DNA of 64,000 nucleotides from Sphingobacterium arenae (GTDB lineage: Bacteria; Bacteroidota; Bacteroidia; Sphingobacteriales; Sphingobacteriaceae). Position 1 is the stretch's first letter. Every line of letters starts with the position of its first letter. The position numbers and the translations under genes are program-made. Location: NCBI RefSeq assembly GCF_014692505.1, contig NZ_JACNYK010000002.1, positions 310,001 to 374,000 of the forward strand, given 5' to 3'. The notes below the pieces were generated by a model, which was given only the letters and a program-made list of their open reading frames with translations, was not told the origin of the DNA and ran no database searches. This document shows positions 18,495 to 26,199 of the stretch, one piece after another.

Positions 18495-19026
18495 AGAAAA
18501 GACCCCAAACTTAATAAATTACGTTATTTCTCGCGCCGACAAAGGAATGAAATTATACAGTTTTCTCCAAACCGGACTAGAATCCAATTGCAAACCGGTA
18601 TCCTAGCGCATGTAACAGAACTACAACAAGTTGGTATTTTAATGGTTAGCATGCATCCAATCTCCTTCGACGGACGGGGAATATTACTGAGCATACTAAA
18701 ACCGCCTATGCTGAAAAACACACAAATACCTCAAAAATTACTCAAAAATTACTCAAAAATTTTAAATTTAAAACACTATTTTAACATTAAAATATCATTA
18801 TTATTTTCAATAAAATATCATCATAAAATACATTAATATTCACATAAAATATCGTGTTATAAATAAAAAAAAATACATAAAACACTTATCTACAAATATT
18901 TAAAAATAAATTACCCGTAAAAACACCATACTTTTAGTTTTAAAAAAAACAACTTTTTTATTATAAAAAACACATCATTTTTTAACACATAAAACAACTA
19001 TAAAATGAAATTATTTTTAAATTTAT
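18495..19026. other. AT-rich gap between the DMT transporter and the aromatic operon
   Basis: No gene is supported here. The last 300 bases are extremely AT-rich and iterate short words such as AAAATATCAT and ATAAAATA. Short open frames inside lack plausible starts or composition. The 11-bp direct repeats at 18730-18761 are listed separately. The region may contribute DNA curvature or UP-element-like activity to the promoter at 19027-19058, but that is inference. Confidence 0.5.
18730..18761 (+). repeat. Three tandem copies of an 11-bp unit
   Basis: CTCAAAAATTA is repeated at 18730, 18741 and 18752 (the last copy has a final base change). The unit is one helical turn long, so the A-tracts are in phase, which favours bent DNA. 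Confidence 0.7.
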
Positions 19027-19058
19027 TTTGCATATATAAAATAATAGTTCTACTTTTG
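19027..19058 (+). promoter_or_regulatory. Promoter of the aromatic amino-acid operon
   Basis: TTTG (19027-19030), 20 bases, then TACTTTTG (19051-19058) match the Bacteroidota promoter pattern. Transcription should begin near 19065, twelve bases before the leader peptide ATG. Confidence 0.75.
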
Positions 19059-19076
19059 AATTGTAAAATTTGAGAC

Positions 19077-19130
19077 ATGATGACACACAACAAATACTTT
19101 TATTTTGGCAACTTTTACTTTAGAAGGTAA
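19077..19130 (+). CDS. Phe/Tyr-rich attenuation leader peptide
   Basis: A 17-codon ORF (MMTHNKYFYFGNFYFRR) with four Phe and three Tyr, seven aromatic residues in the last eleven, sits 97 bases before pheA. It has its own ATG close to the predicted transcription start. Its stop codon (19128-19130) ends two bases before the left arm of an antiterminator hairpin. This is the layout of a ribosome-sensed attenuator: stalling at uncharged Phe/Tyr codons leaves the antiterminator arm free, while a ribosome reaching the stop would cover it. The peptide itself has no expected function. The second codon is also ATG, so the exact start may be 19080. Confidence 0.85.
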   Translation: MMTHNKYFYFGNFYFRR

Positions 19131-19132
19131 AG

Positions 19133-19197
19133 CTGGGATTTTTGTATGTTTGTGTAAAAAAACAAAAAGTCCCGGATAATTTTCGGGACTTTTTTTG
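19133..19197 (+). promoter_or_regulatory. Transcription attenuator (antiterminator/terminator pair)
   Basis: Segment 19133-19145 (CTGGGATTTTTGT) can pair over 13 bp with 19162-19175, with one bulged G and one G-T pair. Segment 19164-19174 can instead pair over 11 bp with 19184-19194, followed by T residues, a standard rho-independent terminator. The two hairpins share 19164-19174 and are mutually exclusive. Together with the aromatic leader peptide this predicts that shortage of Phe/Tyr-tRNA lets transcription continue into pheA-aroG-aroA-aroC. Confidence 0.85.
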
Positions 19198-19227
19198 TAC
19201 AGTTACAATTGGCATGATAATTAAAGA

Positions 19228-20055
19228 ATGAAAACAAGAATTGCAATACAGGGCGTCAAAGCCTCCTTTCATGAAGAAGCAGCTCATAAATATTTCGGTG
19301 ACGAGGATATCGAAATTTTAGAGTGCGAGTCTTTCAAGAAGACGTGTGAAATGCTTAAACAGGGCAAAGCTGATTATGTTGTTATGGCGATAGAGAACGC
19401 GATTGCGGGCAGTATTCTACCTAACTATAATCTGCTCCGCGATTATAAATTCCACATTATTGGCGAAGTACATTTAAATATACAACAAAATTTGCTCGCA
19501 TTACCTGGCGCCAAGCTTTCCGATATAAAATTTGTGGAATCACACCCAATTGCCATTCGTCAATGCGATGAGTTTTTGAGTGATTATCCGGAATGGACGG
19601 TAAAGGAAGGTATGGATACCGCCGCCTGTGCAAAAAGCATTATCGAAAATAAACTGACCAATACCGCGGCAATCGCCAGTATAGCGGCTGCGGAATTATA
19701 CGGTTTGGAAATTCTGGAAAAAAGAATTGAAACCAACAAGAAGAATGCGACACGTTTTTTGATTCTGTCGAATGAAATCATCGAACAGAAAAATGCGAAC
19801 AAGGCATCCCTATCTTTTCAAACAGGGAATGCGGTAGGTGCCCTCGCTAACGTATTACAGTGTTTTGCAGAGCAAAATGTGAACTTGAGTAAGATTCAAT
19901 CCATGCCCGTAATAGGTCGCCGAAATGAGTATGACTTTTACGTAGATGTGGAATGGAAAAAGCAAAGTGACTATGATGCGGCTATTCGCAAGGTGCTAAA
20001 GCACACCATAAACTTCACCATTATGGGGGAATATGTAAAAAACGAGAAAGTATAA
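19228..20055 (+). CDS. pheA: Prephenate dehydratase
   Basis: A 275-residue enzyme converting prephenate to phenylpyruvate, the last committed step to phenylalanine. The catalytic PDT domain spans about residues 3-180 (AIQGVKASFHEEAA, MAIENAIAGSI, VESHPIAIRQCDEFL, and NATRFLILS at the TRF motif). A C-terminal ACT domain (about 195-272, with GALANVLQCFAEQNVNLSKIQSMP) should bind phenylalanine for feedback inhibition. It is not fused to chorismate mutase; that activity is on the next gene. It is first in the operon, directly after the attenuator. Confidence 0.95.
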   Translation: MKTRIAIQGVKASFHEEAAHKYFGDEDIEILECESFKKTCEMLKQGKADYVVMAIENAIAGSILPNYNLLRDYKFHIIGEVHLNIQQNLLALPGAKLSDIKFVESHPIAIRQCDEFLSDYPEWTVKEGMDTAACAKSIIENKLTNTAAIASIAAAELYGLEILEKRIETNKKNATRFLILSNEIIEQKNANKASLSFQTGNAVGALANVLQCFAEQNVNLSKIQSMPVIGRRNEYDFYVDVEWKKQSDYDAAIRKVLKHTINFTIMGEYVKNEKV

Positions 20056-20087
20056 CAACTATTATTCATTAGCAAATCATTAAAATC

Positions 20088-21194
20088 ATGAAACATACCT
20101 TAGACATCGTTCCTTTAAAATCTTGGATAGATACGGGCGATAAACCATTAATTATTGCCGGACCATGCAGCGCCGAAACAGAAGAACAAGTAGTCTCTAC
20201 CGCACATTTATTAGCAAATACAGGGAAAGTAAATGTATTACGAGCAGGAATCTGGAAGCCTCGTACCCGTCCAGGCGAGTTTGAAGGAATTGGCAGTATA
20301 GGTTTGGAATGGCTAAAAAGAGCAAAAGCAGAAACCGGGTTGCTAACTGCCACAGAAGTGGCAACAGCTAAACACGTAGAAGAAGCATTGGCGGCTGGCA
20401 TAGATATCTTATGGGTAGGTGCTCGCTCAACAGCAAATCCGTTCACCGTACAGGAAATTGCAGATGCTCTACAGGGTGTAGATGTACCGGTTTTTGTAAA
20501 AAACCCAGTTAATCCAGATCTTTCCTTATGGATAGGTGCGTTAGAACGAATTAACCGTGCAGGGATTAAAAAATTAGGGGCGATCCATCGTGGATTCTCT
20601 TCTTTTGAGAAAACTGCATTCCGCAACGAACCGATGTGGGACCTTGCTGTCCAGCTGAAATCCGCTTGTCCAGAACTTCCGATCGTCAACGATCCTAGCC
20701 ACATCTGTGGAAATCGTGAACTGATCCCTTACATCGCGCAAAAAGCGATGGATATGGACCAACAAGGTCTGATTGTGGAATCACATATTGACCCATCCGT
20801 AGCTTGGACAGATGCGAAACAACAAGTAACGCCCGCAGCATTGGCCGACCTACTTGATAATTTATCCGTTCGTCACCCAGAATCCAATAATCCAGTTTTC
20901 GATGACAAATTAGCCGAGTTGCGTCAGCAGATCGATAAATTAGATGATGCGATCCTAAAACAAATTGGCGACCGCATGAAAATCGCAGAGAAAATTGGAG
21001 AATACAAGCGCGATAATAACGTGACCATCCTGCAAGTTAGCCGTTGGGATGAGATCCTGAAAAAAAGAGTCCAGTTGGCAAGAGCATTATCACTTAGTGA
21101 AGACTTTGCGGCGAAATACTTGGAATTATTGCACAACGAATCTATCCGCAAGCAAAACGAAGTCATGAATGTAAAACCTGTGGCGGAGGCGTAA
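20088..21194 (+). CDS. DAHP synthase / chorismate mutase fusion
   Basis: A 368-residue bifunctional enzyme. Residues 1-265 are a KDO8P-synthase-like DAHP synthase (IIAGPCSAETEEQV, RAGIWKPRTRPGEFEG, KNPVNPDLSLW, IVNDPSHICG), catalysing the first shikimate step from PEP and erythrose-4-phosphate. Residues 275-360 are an AroQ-type chorismate mutase (ELRQQIDKLDDAILKQIGDRMKIAEKIGEYK) making prephenate, the substrate of the upstream pheA product. The fusion is common in Bacteroidota and lets the mutase domain exert feedback control on the synthase. The aroA ATG follows the stop codon without a gap. Confidence 0.95.
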   Translation: MKHTLDIVPLKSWIDTGDKPLIIAGPCSAETEEQVVSTAHLLANTGKVNVLRAGIWKPRTRPGEFEGIGSIGLEWLKRAKAETGLLTATEVATAKHVEEALAAGIDILWVGARSTANPFTVQEIADALQGVDVPVFVKNPVNPDLSLWIGALERINRAGIKKLGAIHRGFSSFEKTAFRNEPMWDLAVQLKSACPELPIVNDPSHICGNRELIPYIAQKAMDMDQQGLIVESHIDPSVAWTDAKQQVTPAALADLLDNLSVRHPESNNPVFDDKLAELRQQIDKLDDAILKQIGDRMKIAEKIGEYKRDNNVTILQVSRWDEILKKRVQLARALSLSEDFAAKYLELLHNESIRKQNEVMNVKPVAEA

Positions 21195-22451
21195 ATGAGT
21201 TCAACATCACTTACACTTCGTCATCCGTCGAAAGTAATACAGGGCACGGTTCAACTTACTGGTTCTAAATCAGAGAGCAACCGTGCTCTTATTATACAGG
21301 CATTAAGCCGAGGCAAAGTTAACGTAGAAAATTTATCCGCCGCCGCCGATACGGTTATTATGAACAAAGCGTTGGCACTGGCCCACACGGGGCGGGAGAC
21401 GGAGGAGATCGTTACCGTGGACATCGGCCCTGCAGGAACGGCTATGCGCTTCCTTACCTCTTATCTGAACCTGATAGAAGGCAACTTTGTCTTGACAGGC
21501 ACGGAACGTATGCAACAGCGTCCTATTGGCATTCTTGTGGATGCCTTAAAAACGTTGGGTGCGGATATGAGCTATGAGAAAGCAGACGGTTTTCCTCCCT
21601 TGAAAGTCAAAGGAGGAATGATACAAAACCAACGGAAAGTACGTATACAGGGCAATGTTAGCAGCCAATACCTTTCTTCGCTCCTGCTTATCGCCGCTTC
21701 GCTTAAAAACGGACTCTTATTGGAAATTGAAGGCGAGCTCACTTCCAGACCGTATGTGACGATGACGCTGAACATGCTGCAGGAAGCAGGCATATCCCAT
21801 AGCTGGATAGACAACAGTATTGTGATTGAACCACAGGAGTTTCAGCCAACAACCATTTATGTTGAACCGGATTGGAGTGCTGCTTCGTATTGGTATGCTA
21901 TGGTAGCTTTATCTGAAAAAGGAGAAGCTATGTTGCCAGGCTTGAAAGCACATAGCTTACAAGGAGATATAGCTATTGTCGACATCATGTCTCATTTTGG
22001 CGTCGCCAGCTCGTTTCAGGAAGACGGATTGCATATCGCGAAGGTCAACAATGGTTCTGACAAAGTTTTGTTTGACTTCAAAGAATGTCCAGATTTGGCA
22101 CAAACCATTGTGGCATTAGCTGCAGCAATCCGGCGCGATATCTCGATCACCGGTGTAGAAACCTTGAAAATCAAGGAAACAGACCGACTGGCCGCATTGA
22201 AAAACGAAATTGAAAAGTTTGGCGCAACCATCATTGCAGATGGAGAAACTTACCATATCAATACGAAGGACGCTTATGTTCCGAAAAACGTTACATTTGA
22301 CACCTATGAAGATCATCGGATGGCGATGGCATTTGCGCCTTTGGCACTGGTGTTTGGCGAAGTGACAATCAATGAGCCCGTTGTAGTAGAAAAGTCTTAT
22401 CCTGATTTTTGGGAACACTTGCAACAAAAGGGGTTCACCGTCGAGCAATAG
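21195..22451 (+). CDS. aroA: EPSP synthase (3-phosphoshikimate 1-carboxyvinyltransferase)
   Basis: A 418-residue transferase joining PEP to shikimate-3-phosphate. Conserved parts seen: GSKSESNRALIIQAL, the PEP-binding GPAGTAMRFLTSYL (GNAGTAxR equivalent), SSQYLSSLLLIAASL, LKIKETDRLAALKNEIEKFG, and TYEDHRMAMAFAPLAL. The length is normal. The TAA of the preceding gene and this ATG are adjacent, and aroC follows after 32 bases, so the gene belongs to the attenuated aromatic operon. Confidence 0.96.
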   Translation: MSSTSLTLRHPSKVIQGTVQLTGSKSESNRALIIQALSRGKVNVENLSAAADTVIMNKALALAHTGRETEEIVTVDIGPAGTAMRFLTSYLNLIEGNFVLTGTERMQQRPIGILVDALKTLGADMSYEKADGFPPLKVKGGMIQNQRKVRIQGNVSSQYLSSLLLIAASLKNGLLLEIEGELTSRPYVTMTLNMLQEAGISHSWIDNSIVIEPQEFQPTTIYVEPDWSAASYWYAMVALSEKGEAMLPGLKAHSLQGDIAIVDIMSHFGVASSFQEDGLHIAKVNNGSDKVLFDFKECPDLAQTIVALAAAIRRDISITGVETLKIKETDRLAALKNEIEKFGATIIADGETYHINTKDAYVPKNVTFDTYEDHRMAMAFAPLALVFGEVTINEPVVVEKSYPDFWEHLQQKGFTVEQ

Positions 22452-22483
22452 GTAAACAGTTAAACAAATAGAAGAATTACATC

Positions 22484-23569
22484 ATGGCAGGAAACTCATT
22501 TGGCCACCTTTTTAAAATAACCACCTTTGGCGAATCGCATGGAAAAGCGATTGGTGTTATTATTGATGGTTGTCCTCCCAATATCGATATAGACGAAGAT
22601 TTTATACAGTCGGAGTTAGATAAACGGAAGCCAGGGCAATCTAAAATCACCACACAACGCAAAGAAAGCGATGTTGCTCAAATCTTATCCGGTGTTTTCG
22701 AAGGAAAATCAACAGGGACACCTATTGCCGTTCTGATACCAAACGAAGATCAACGGTCTAAAGACTATTCCCATATCGCGGATAAGTATCGTCCATCTCA
22801 TGCGGATTATACCTATCAGCAAAAATACGGTATCCGGGATTACCGTGGCGGAGGGCGATCTTCCGCAAGGGAAACAGCAGCACGGGTAGCAGCTGGCGCT
22901 ATCGCCAAATTATACCTCAAAAGCCAAAGTATTGAAATTTTCGCTCATGTTTCGGCAGTCGGTACATTGGAAGCTCCGAATTTGGACACCACTAATTTGT
23001 CAGCGCTGCTTGATATACGAGAAGGCAACATTGCTCGTTGTGCAGATCCTGCAACAGCAAATGAAATGATTGCTCTTATTGACTCGATAAGAAAATCGGG
23101 AGACACCATCGGTGGAAAAATATCAACCATCGTCCGCGGGGTACCCGTAGGACTTGGCGAACCCGTCTTCGATAAACTACATGCTGATTTAGGAAAAGCT
23201 ATGTTGAGCATTAATGCTGTTCATGGATTTGAATACGGTTCTGGATTTAGCGGTTCGGAGATGCAAGGCTCTGAACACAACGATATATTCGTGAAAGAAG
23301 AAGAGCAGGTGCGTACCCGCACAAATTTCTCGGGTGGTATCCAAGGCGGCATTTCCAACGGGATGGATATTATGTTCCGTACAGCTTTCAAACCGGTTGC
23401 TACGATTATGCGTGACCAAGAAACATTGAATGAAGCTGGCGATAGTACTACGATTTCGGGCAAAGGGCGCCACGATCCTTGTGTTGTTTCCCGCGCCGTT
23501 ATTATTGTGGAGGCGATGACGGCTTTGGTATTAGCAGATCATTTATTACGGTTTAAAGCGTACCGTTAA
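22484..23569 (+). CDS. aroC: Chorismate synthase
   Basis: A 361-residue FMN-dependent lyase forming chorismate from EPSP, the branch-point compound for Phe, Tyr and Trp. Family signatures are [41 protein letters not shown] and the C-terminal [22 protein letters not shown]. It is the last gene of the operon, followed by a strong terminator. With the upstream genes it covers the first and last two common shikimate steps plus the mutase and dehydratase of the Phe branch. Confidence 0.97.
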   Translation: MAGNSFGHLFKITTFGESHGKAIGVIIDGCPPNIDIDEDFIQSELDKRKPGQSKITTQRKESDVAQILSGVFEGKSTGTPIAVLIPNEDQRSKDYSHIADKYRPSHADYTYQQKYGIRDYRGGGRSSARETAARVAAGAIAKLYLKSQSIEIFAHVSAVGTLEAPNLDTTNLSALLDIREGNIARCADPATANEMIALIDSIRKSGDTIGGKISTIVRGVPVGLGEPVFDKLHADLGKAMLSINAVHGFEYGSGFSGSEMQGSEHNDIFVKEEEQVRTRTNFSGGIQGGISNGMDIMFRTAFKPVATIMRDQETLNEAGDSTTISGKGRHDPCVVSRAVIIVEAMTALVLADHLLRFKAYR

Positions 23570-23605
23570 TGCTGATAAAATAACAAATTGTCATCTATTA
23601 TCGAA

Positions 23606-23644
23606 AAATAGCAGTTACTATTTATTAAATAGTAACTGCTATTT
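23606..23644. terminator. Bidirectional terminator between aroC and the E1 gene
   Basis: A perfect 39-base palindrome with 19-base arms about a single central base (23625). It sits in the 77-base gap between two convergent genes and ends two bases before the E1 stop codon. Confidence 0.88.
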
Positions 23645-23646
23645 AT

Positions 23647-26064
23647 TTAAAATAACCTCGGAAATGCCCTTTCGCTATATTCACTCATCATTTCGTAAGC
23701 CAGTTCTACCACATCATCTACAGATGGCTTTGTGAAATAATCACCATCAGATCCATACGGCGGACGGTTAGCTTTAGCCGTAAGCGTTCTGGGCTGACCA
23801 TCCAATAGATAATACCCATTTTGCTTTTCCAATATCTCCTGCGTAATAAATGCTGTTGCACCGCCCGGCATATCTTCGTCTACGACCAATAGTTTATTTG
23901 TTTTCTCCAACGATTGACGGCAGATCTCCGTACGGTCAAAGGGCTGTAAACATTGTGCATCAATAATTTCTATAGAAATCCCTAATTTTTCCAGTTCAAT
24001 AGCAGCTTCCTGCACGACACGTAACGTTGCTCCATACGACACCACGGTAATGTCCCTTCCCTCGCGTATCTGTTCCGCTATCCCAATGGGTACCATGAAC
24101 TCCCCAACATTAGACGGCATTTTTTCTTTCAACCGGTAGCCATTCAAGCACTCGATCATAACAGCCGGTTCATCCGAACGTAACAATGTATTATACATAC
24201 CGGCCGCCTGTGTCATATTACGCGGCACACAAATATGCAAACCACGGAGTCCACCTAGCAGTACCGTCATGGGTGAACCCGAATGCCAGATACCCTCTAA
24301 TCGATGGCCTCGGGTACGAATAATAACAGGCGCCTTCTGTGTTCCTTTCGTACGATAGCTCAAACAGGCCAAATCATCACTCAATACCGGCATTGCATAG
24401 ATCAAATAATCAAGATATTGGATTTCAGCAATAGGACGTAAACCACGCAATGCCAAGCCAATACCCTTACCGATAATAGCCGATTCACGAATACCCGTAT
24501 CAAAAATACGTAATTCGCCAAACTGTTCCTGCAATCCGGCAAAACCTTGATTAACATCTCCTATTTTCCCTACATCTTCTCCAAACGCGACAATGCGTTC
24601 ATCACGTCTAAAATTCGCTTCAAAACAGGCATTTAATACCTCTCTCCCATCCACCATGGCGACGTCCTGTTCATAATCCGCAACTATACCCTCCTTTTTC
24701 AAAGGAGAATCAGCGGTATTCGTAAACAGTTTATCGTTATAACGATCAAAATTTTGTTCCTGCTTCTGGGCATACCAGGTCATCAACACATCTTTTTCAG
24801 GCGAATACACTTTCCTCAAATCACGAATCGCTCTCCTCACGTTGCCATAAATCTCTTTCAACGAGGGTTCCGCCAATGACTGCAAGGTCTTTAGTGCCAC
24901 ATCAACCAATGGATCTCCAATCGCAGATAGCAAGGCTATCGCTTCATCTAAATCAATTTGAAGCGTTTTATGATAATCCGTCCATGCGCGGCGCTGTTCC
25001 TGACGGACATAATCTTTGGCTTCTTTTTCTAGGTCAGTCAGCTCTTCTTCTTCGGCAATACCGGATTGCAATAGCCATTCACGCATTTTTAGGTTACAAT
25101 CAAATGCCTGCTCCCATTCCAAACGTTCGGCGGATTTATAGCGTTCGTGCGACCCAGATGTAGAATGTCCTTGGGGCTGTGTCAATTCCGTCACATGAAC
25201 AAGGCATGGCACATGTTCCTCTCGCGCACAGCGCGCTGCCTGCTCATAAACCTCGCATAAAGCCGGATAATCCCAGCCACGTACTTTAAATATTTCTATA
25301 CCATTTCCATCGCCCTCACGTTGAAAACCCTTCAATGCTTCAGAGATATCGGCTTTCGTTGTTTGTACTTCATTCGGGACCGATATACCATATCCATCAT
25401 CCCAGACGGAAATAACAACCGGAATCTGCTTTACGGCAGCAGCATTAACTGTCTCCCAAAATACACCTTCTGATGTAGAGGCATTACCAACGGTACAAAA
25501 AACAACTTCTTTTCCCTCTTGAGAAAAGTAGGTTAAATGATCCAGACTCCGATTTTCTTTGTACAATTTAGACGCTAAGCCTAAGCCCATGATACGCGAC
25601 ATCTGTCCGCCTGTAGTCGAAATGTCAGAAGCTGAGTTCTTTTGTTCTGTTTGGTTTAACCAATCCCCTTCCTTATTGAGCAATTGTGTGGAAAAATGAC
25701 AATTCATTTGACGTCCTCCAGACGATATATCCGCTTCTAAATTAGGGTTAGCATATAACTGTGAGAAGAAATGATAAACATTAGATATACCTGAGGCAAA
25801 GGCAAAAGTCTGATCTCGGTAATATCCCGAACGCCAGTCGCCGGGTTGGAATACTTTAGCGAGCGCAATTTGCGCGATCTCTTTACCATCACCAAACACC
25901 CCGAACTTTGCCTTTCCAGTTAACACCTCCTTGCGACCCGACAGACTTGCAATACGGCTTTCAACCGCTAATCTATAATCGTTTAAAATGATTTCGCGAA
26001 AATCGTCAAAACTGATTTTCGACGTTTCAAAATCACTGTTTATATTCATGGTGATATCAGACAT
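23647..26064 (-). CDS. Fused E1 alpha/beta 2-oxoacid dehydrogenase
   Basis: An 805-residue thiamine-diphosphate enzyme with E1 alpha (about residues 30-400) and E1 beta (about 470-800) on one chain. In alpha, the ThDP-binding region reads CTVGNASTSEGVFWETVNAAAV, then VVISVWDDGYGIS. In beta, FGEDVGKIGDVNQGFAGLQEQFG, FDTGIRESAIIGKGIGLALRGLRPIAEIQYLDY and ECLNGYRLKE are typical. Closest in type to branched-chain 2-oxoacid dehydrogenases; pyruvate is less likely. E2 and E3 are not encoded nearby. A minus-strand TATTTTTG (26084-26091) lies 20 bases upstream. A second ATG at residue 6 is an alternative start. Confidence 0.9.
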   Translation of the reverse strand: MSDITMNINSDFETSKISFDDFREIILNDYRLAVESRIASLSGRKEVLTGKAKFGVFGDGKEIAQIALAKVFQPGDWRSGYYRDQTFAFASGISNVYHFFSQLYANPNLEADISSGGRQMNCHFSTQLLNKEGDWLNQTEQKNSASDISTTGGQMSRIMGLGLASKLYKENRSLDHLTYFSQEGKEVVFCTVGNASTSEGVFWETVNAAAVKQIPVVISVWDDGYGISVPNEVQTTKADISEALKGFQREGDGNGIEIFKVRGWDYPALCEVYEQAARCAREEHVPCLVHVTELTQPQGHSTSGSHERYKSAERLEWEQAFDCNLKMREWLLQSGIAEEEELTDLEKEAKDYVRQEQRRAWTDYHKTLQIDLDEAIALLSAIGDPLVDVALKTLQSLAEPSLKEIYGNVRRAIRDLRKVYSPEKDVLMTWYAQKQEQNFDRYNDKLFTNTADSPLKKEGIVADYEQDVAMVDGREVLNACFEANFRRDERIVAFGEDVGKIGDVNQGFAGLQEQFGELRIFDTGIRESAIIGKGIGLALRGLRPIAEIQYLDYLIYAMPVLSDDLACLSYRTKGTQKAPVIIRTRGHRLEGIWHSGSPMTVLLGGLRGLHICVPRNMTQAAGMYNTLLRSDEPAVMIECLNGYRLKEKMPSNVGEFMVPIGIAEQIREGRDITVVSYGATLRVVQEAAIELEKLGISIEIIDAQCLQPFDRTEICRQSLEKTNKLLVVDEDMPGGATAFITQEILEKQNGYYLLDGQPRTLTAKANRPPYGSDGDYFTKPSVDDVVELAYEMMSEYSERAFPRLF

Positions 26065-26152
26065 ATTTAACCGATGGTTTCAGCAAAAATAGTAAAATAT
26101 ACGTGTTATTGGAAATAGCAGTAAAGATATGCTACATTACTAAAATACTGCG

Positions 26153-26160
26153 TATATTTG
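26153..26160 (+). promoter_or_regulatory. -7 box (TATATTTG) of purL
   Basis: TATATTTG fits TAnnTTTG and predicts a transcript starting near 26167. The TTG at 26158, from which the open frame could be read, lies inside this box and would not be transcribed, which decides the purL start at 26200. Confidence 0.6.
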
Positions 26161-26199
26161 TACTTTGATTTGAAGAACGTTCAAAATACACCATTAGTA

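Noticed and set aside
18588..18836. 82-codon open frame in the AT-rich gap
   Set aside because: The second half is low-complexity Ile/Lys/Asn/His from AT-rich DNA including the 11-bp repeats; there is no recognisable domain or good start context.
20088..21194. The aroG product mistaken for a second Kdo-8-phosphate synthase
   Set aside because: It belongs to the KDO8PS-like DAHP synthase group but is fused to chorismate mutase and lies in the aromatic operon; the true kdsA is at 53247-54074.
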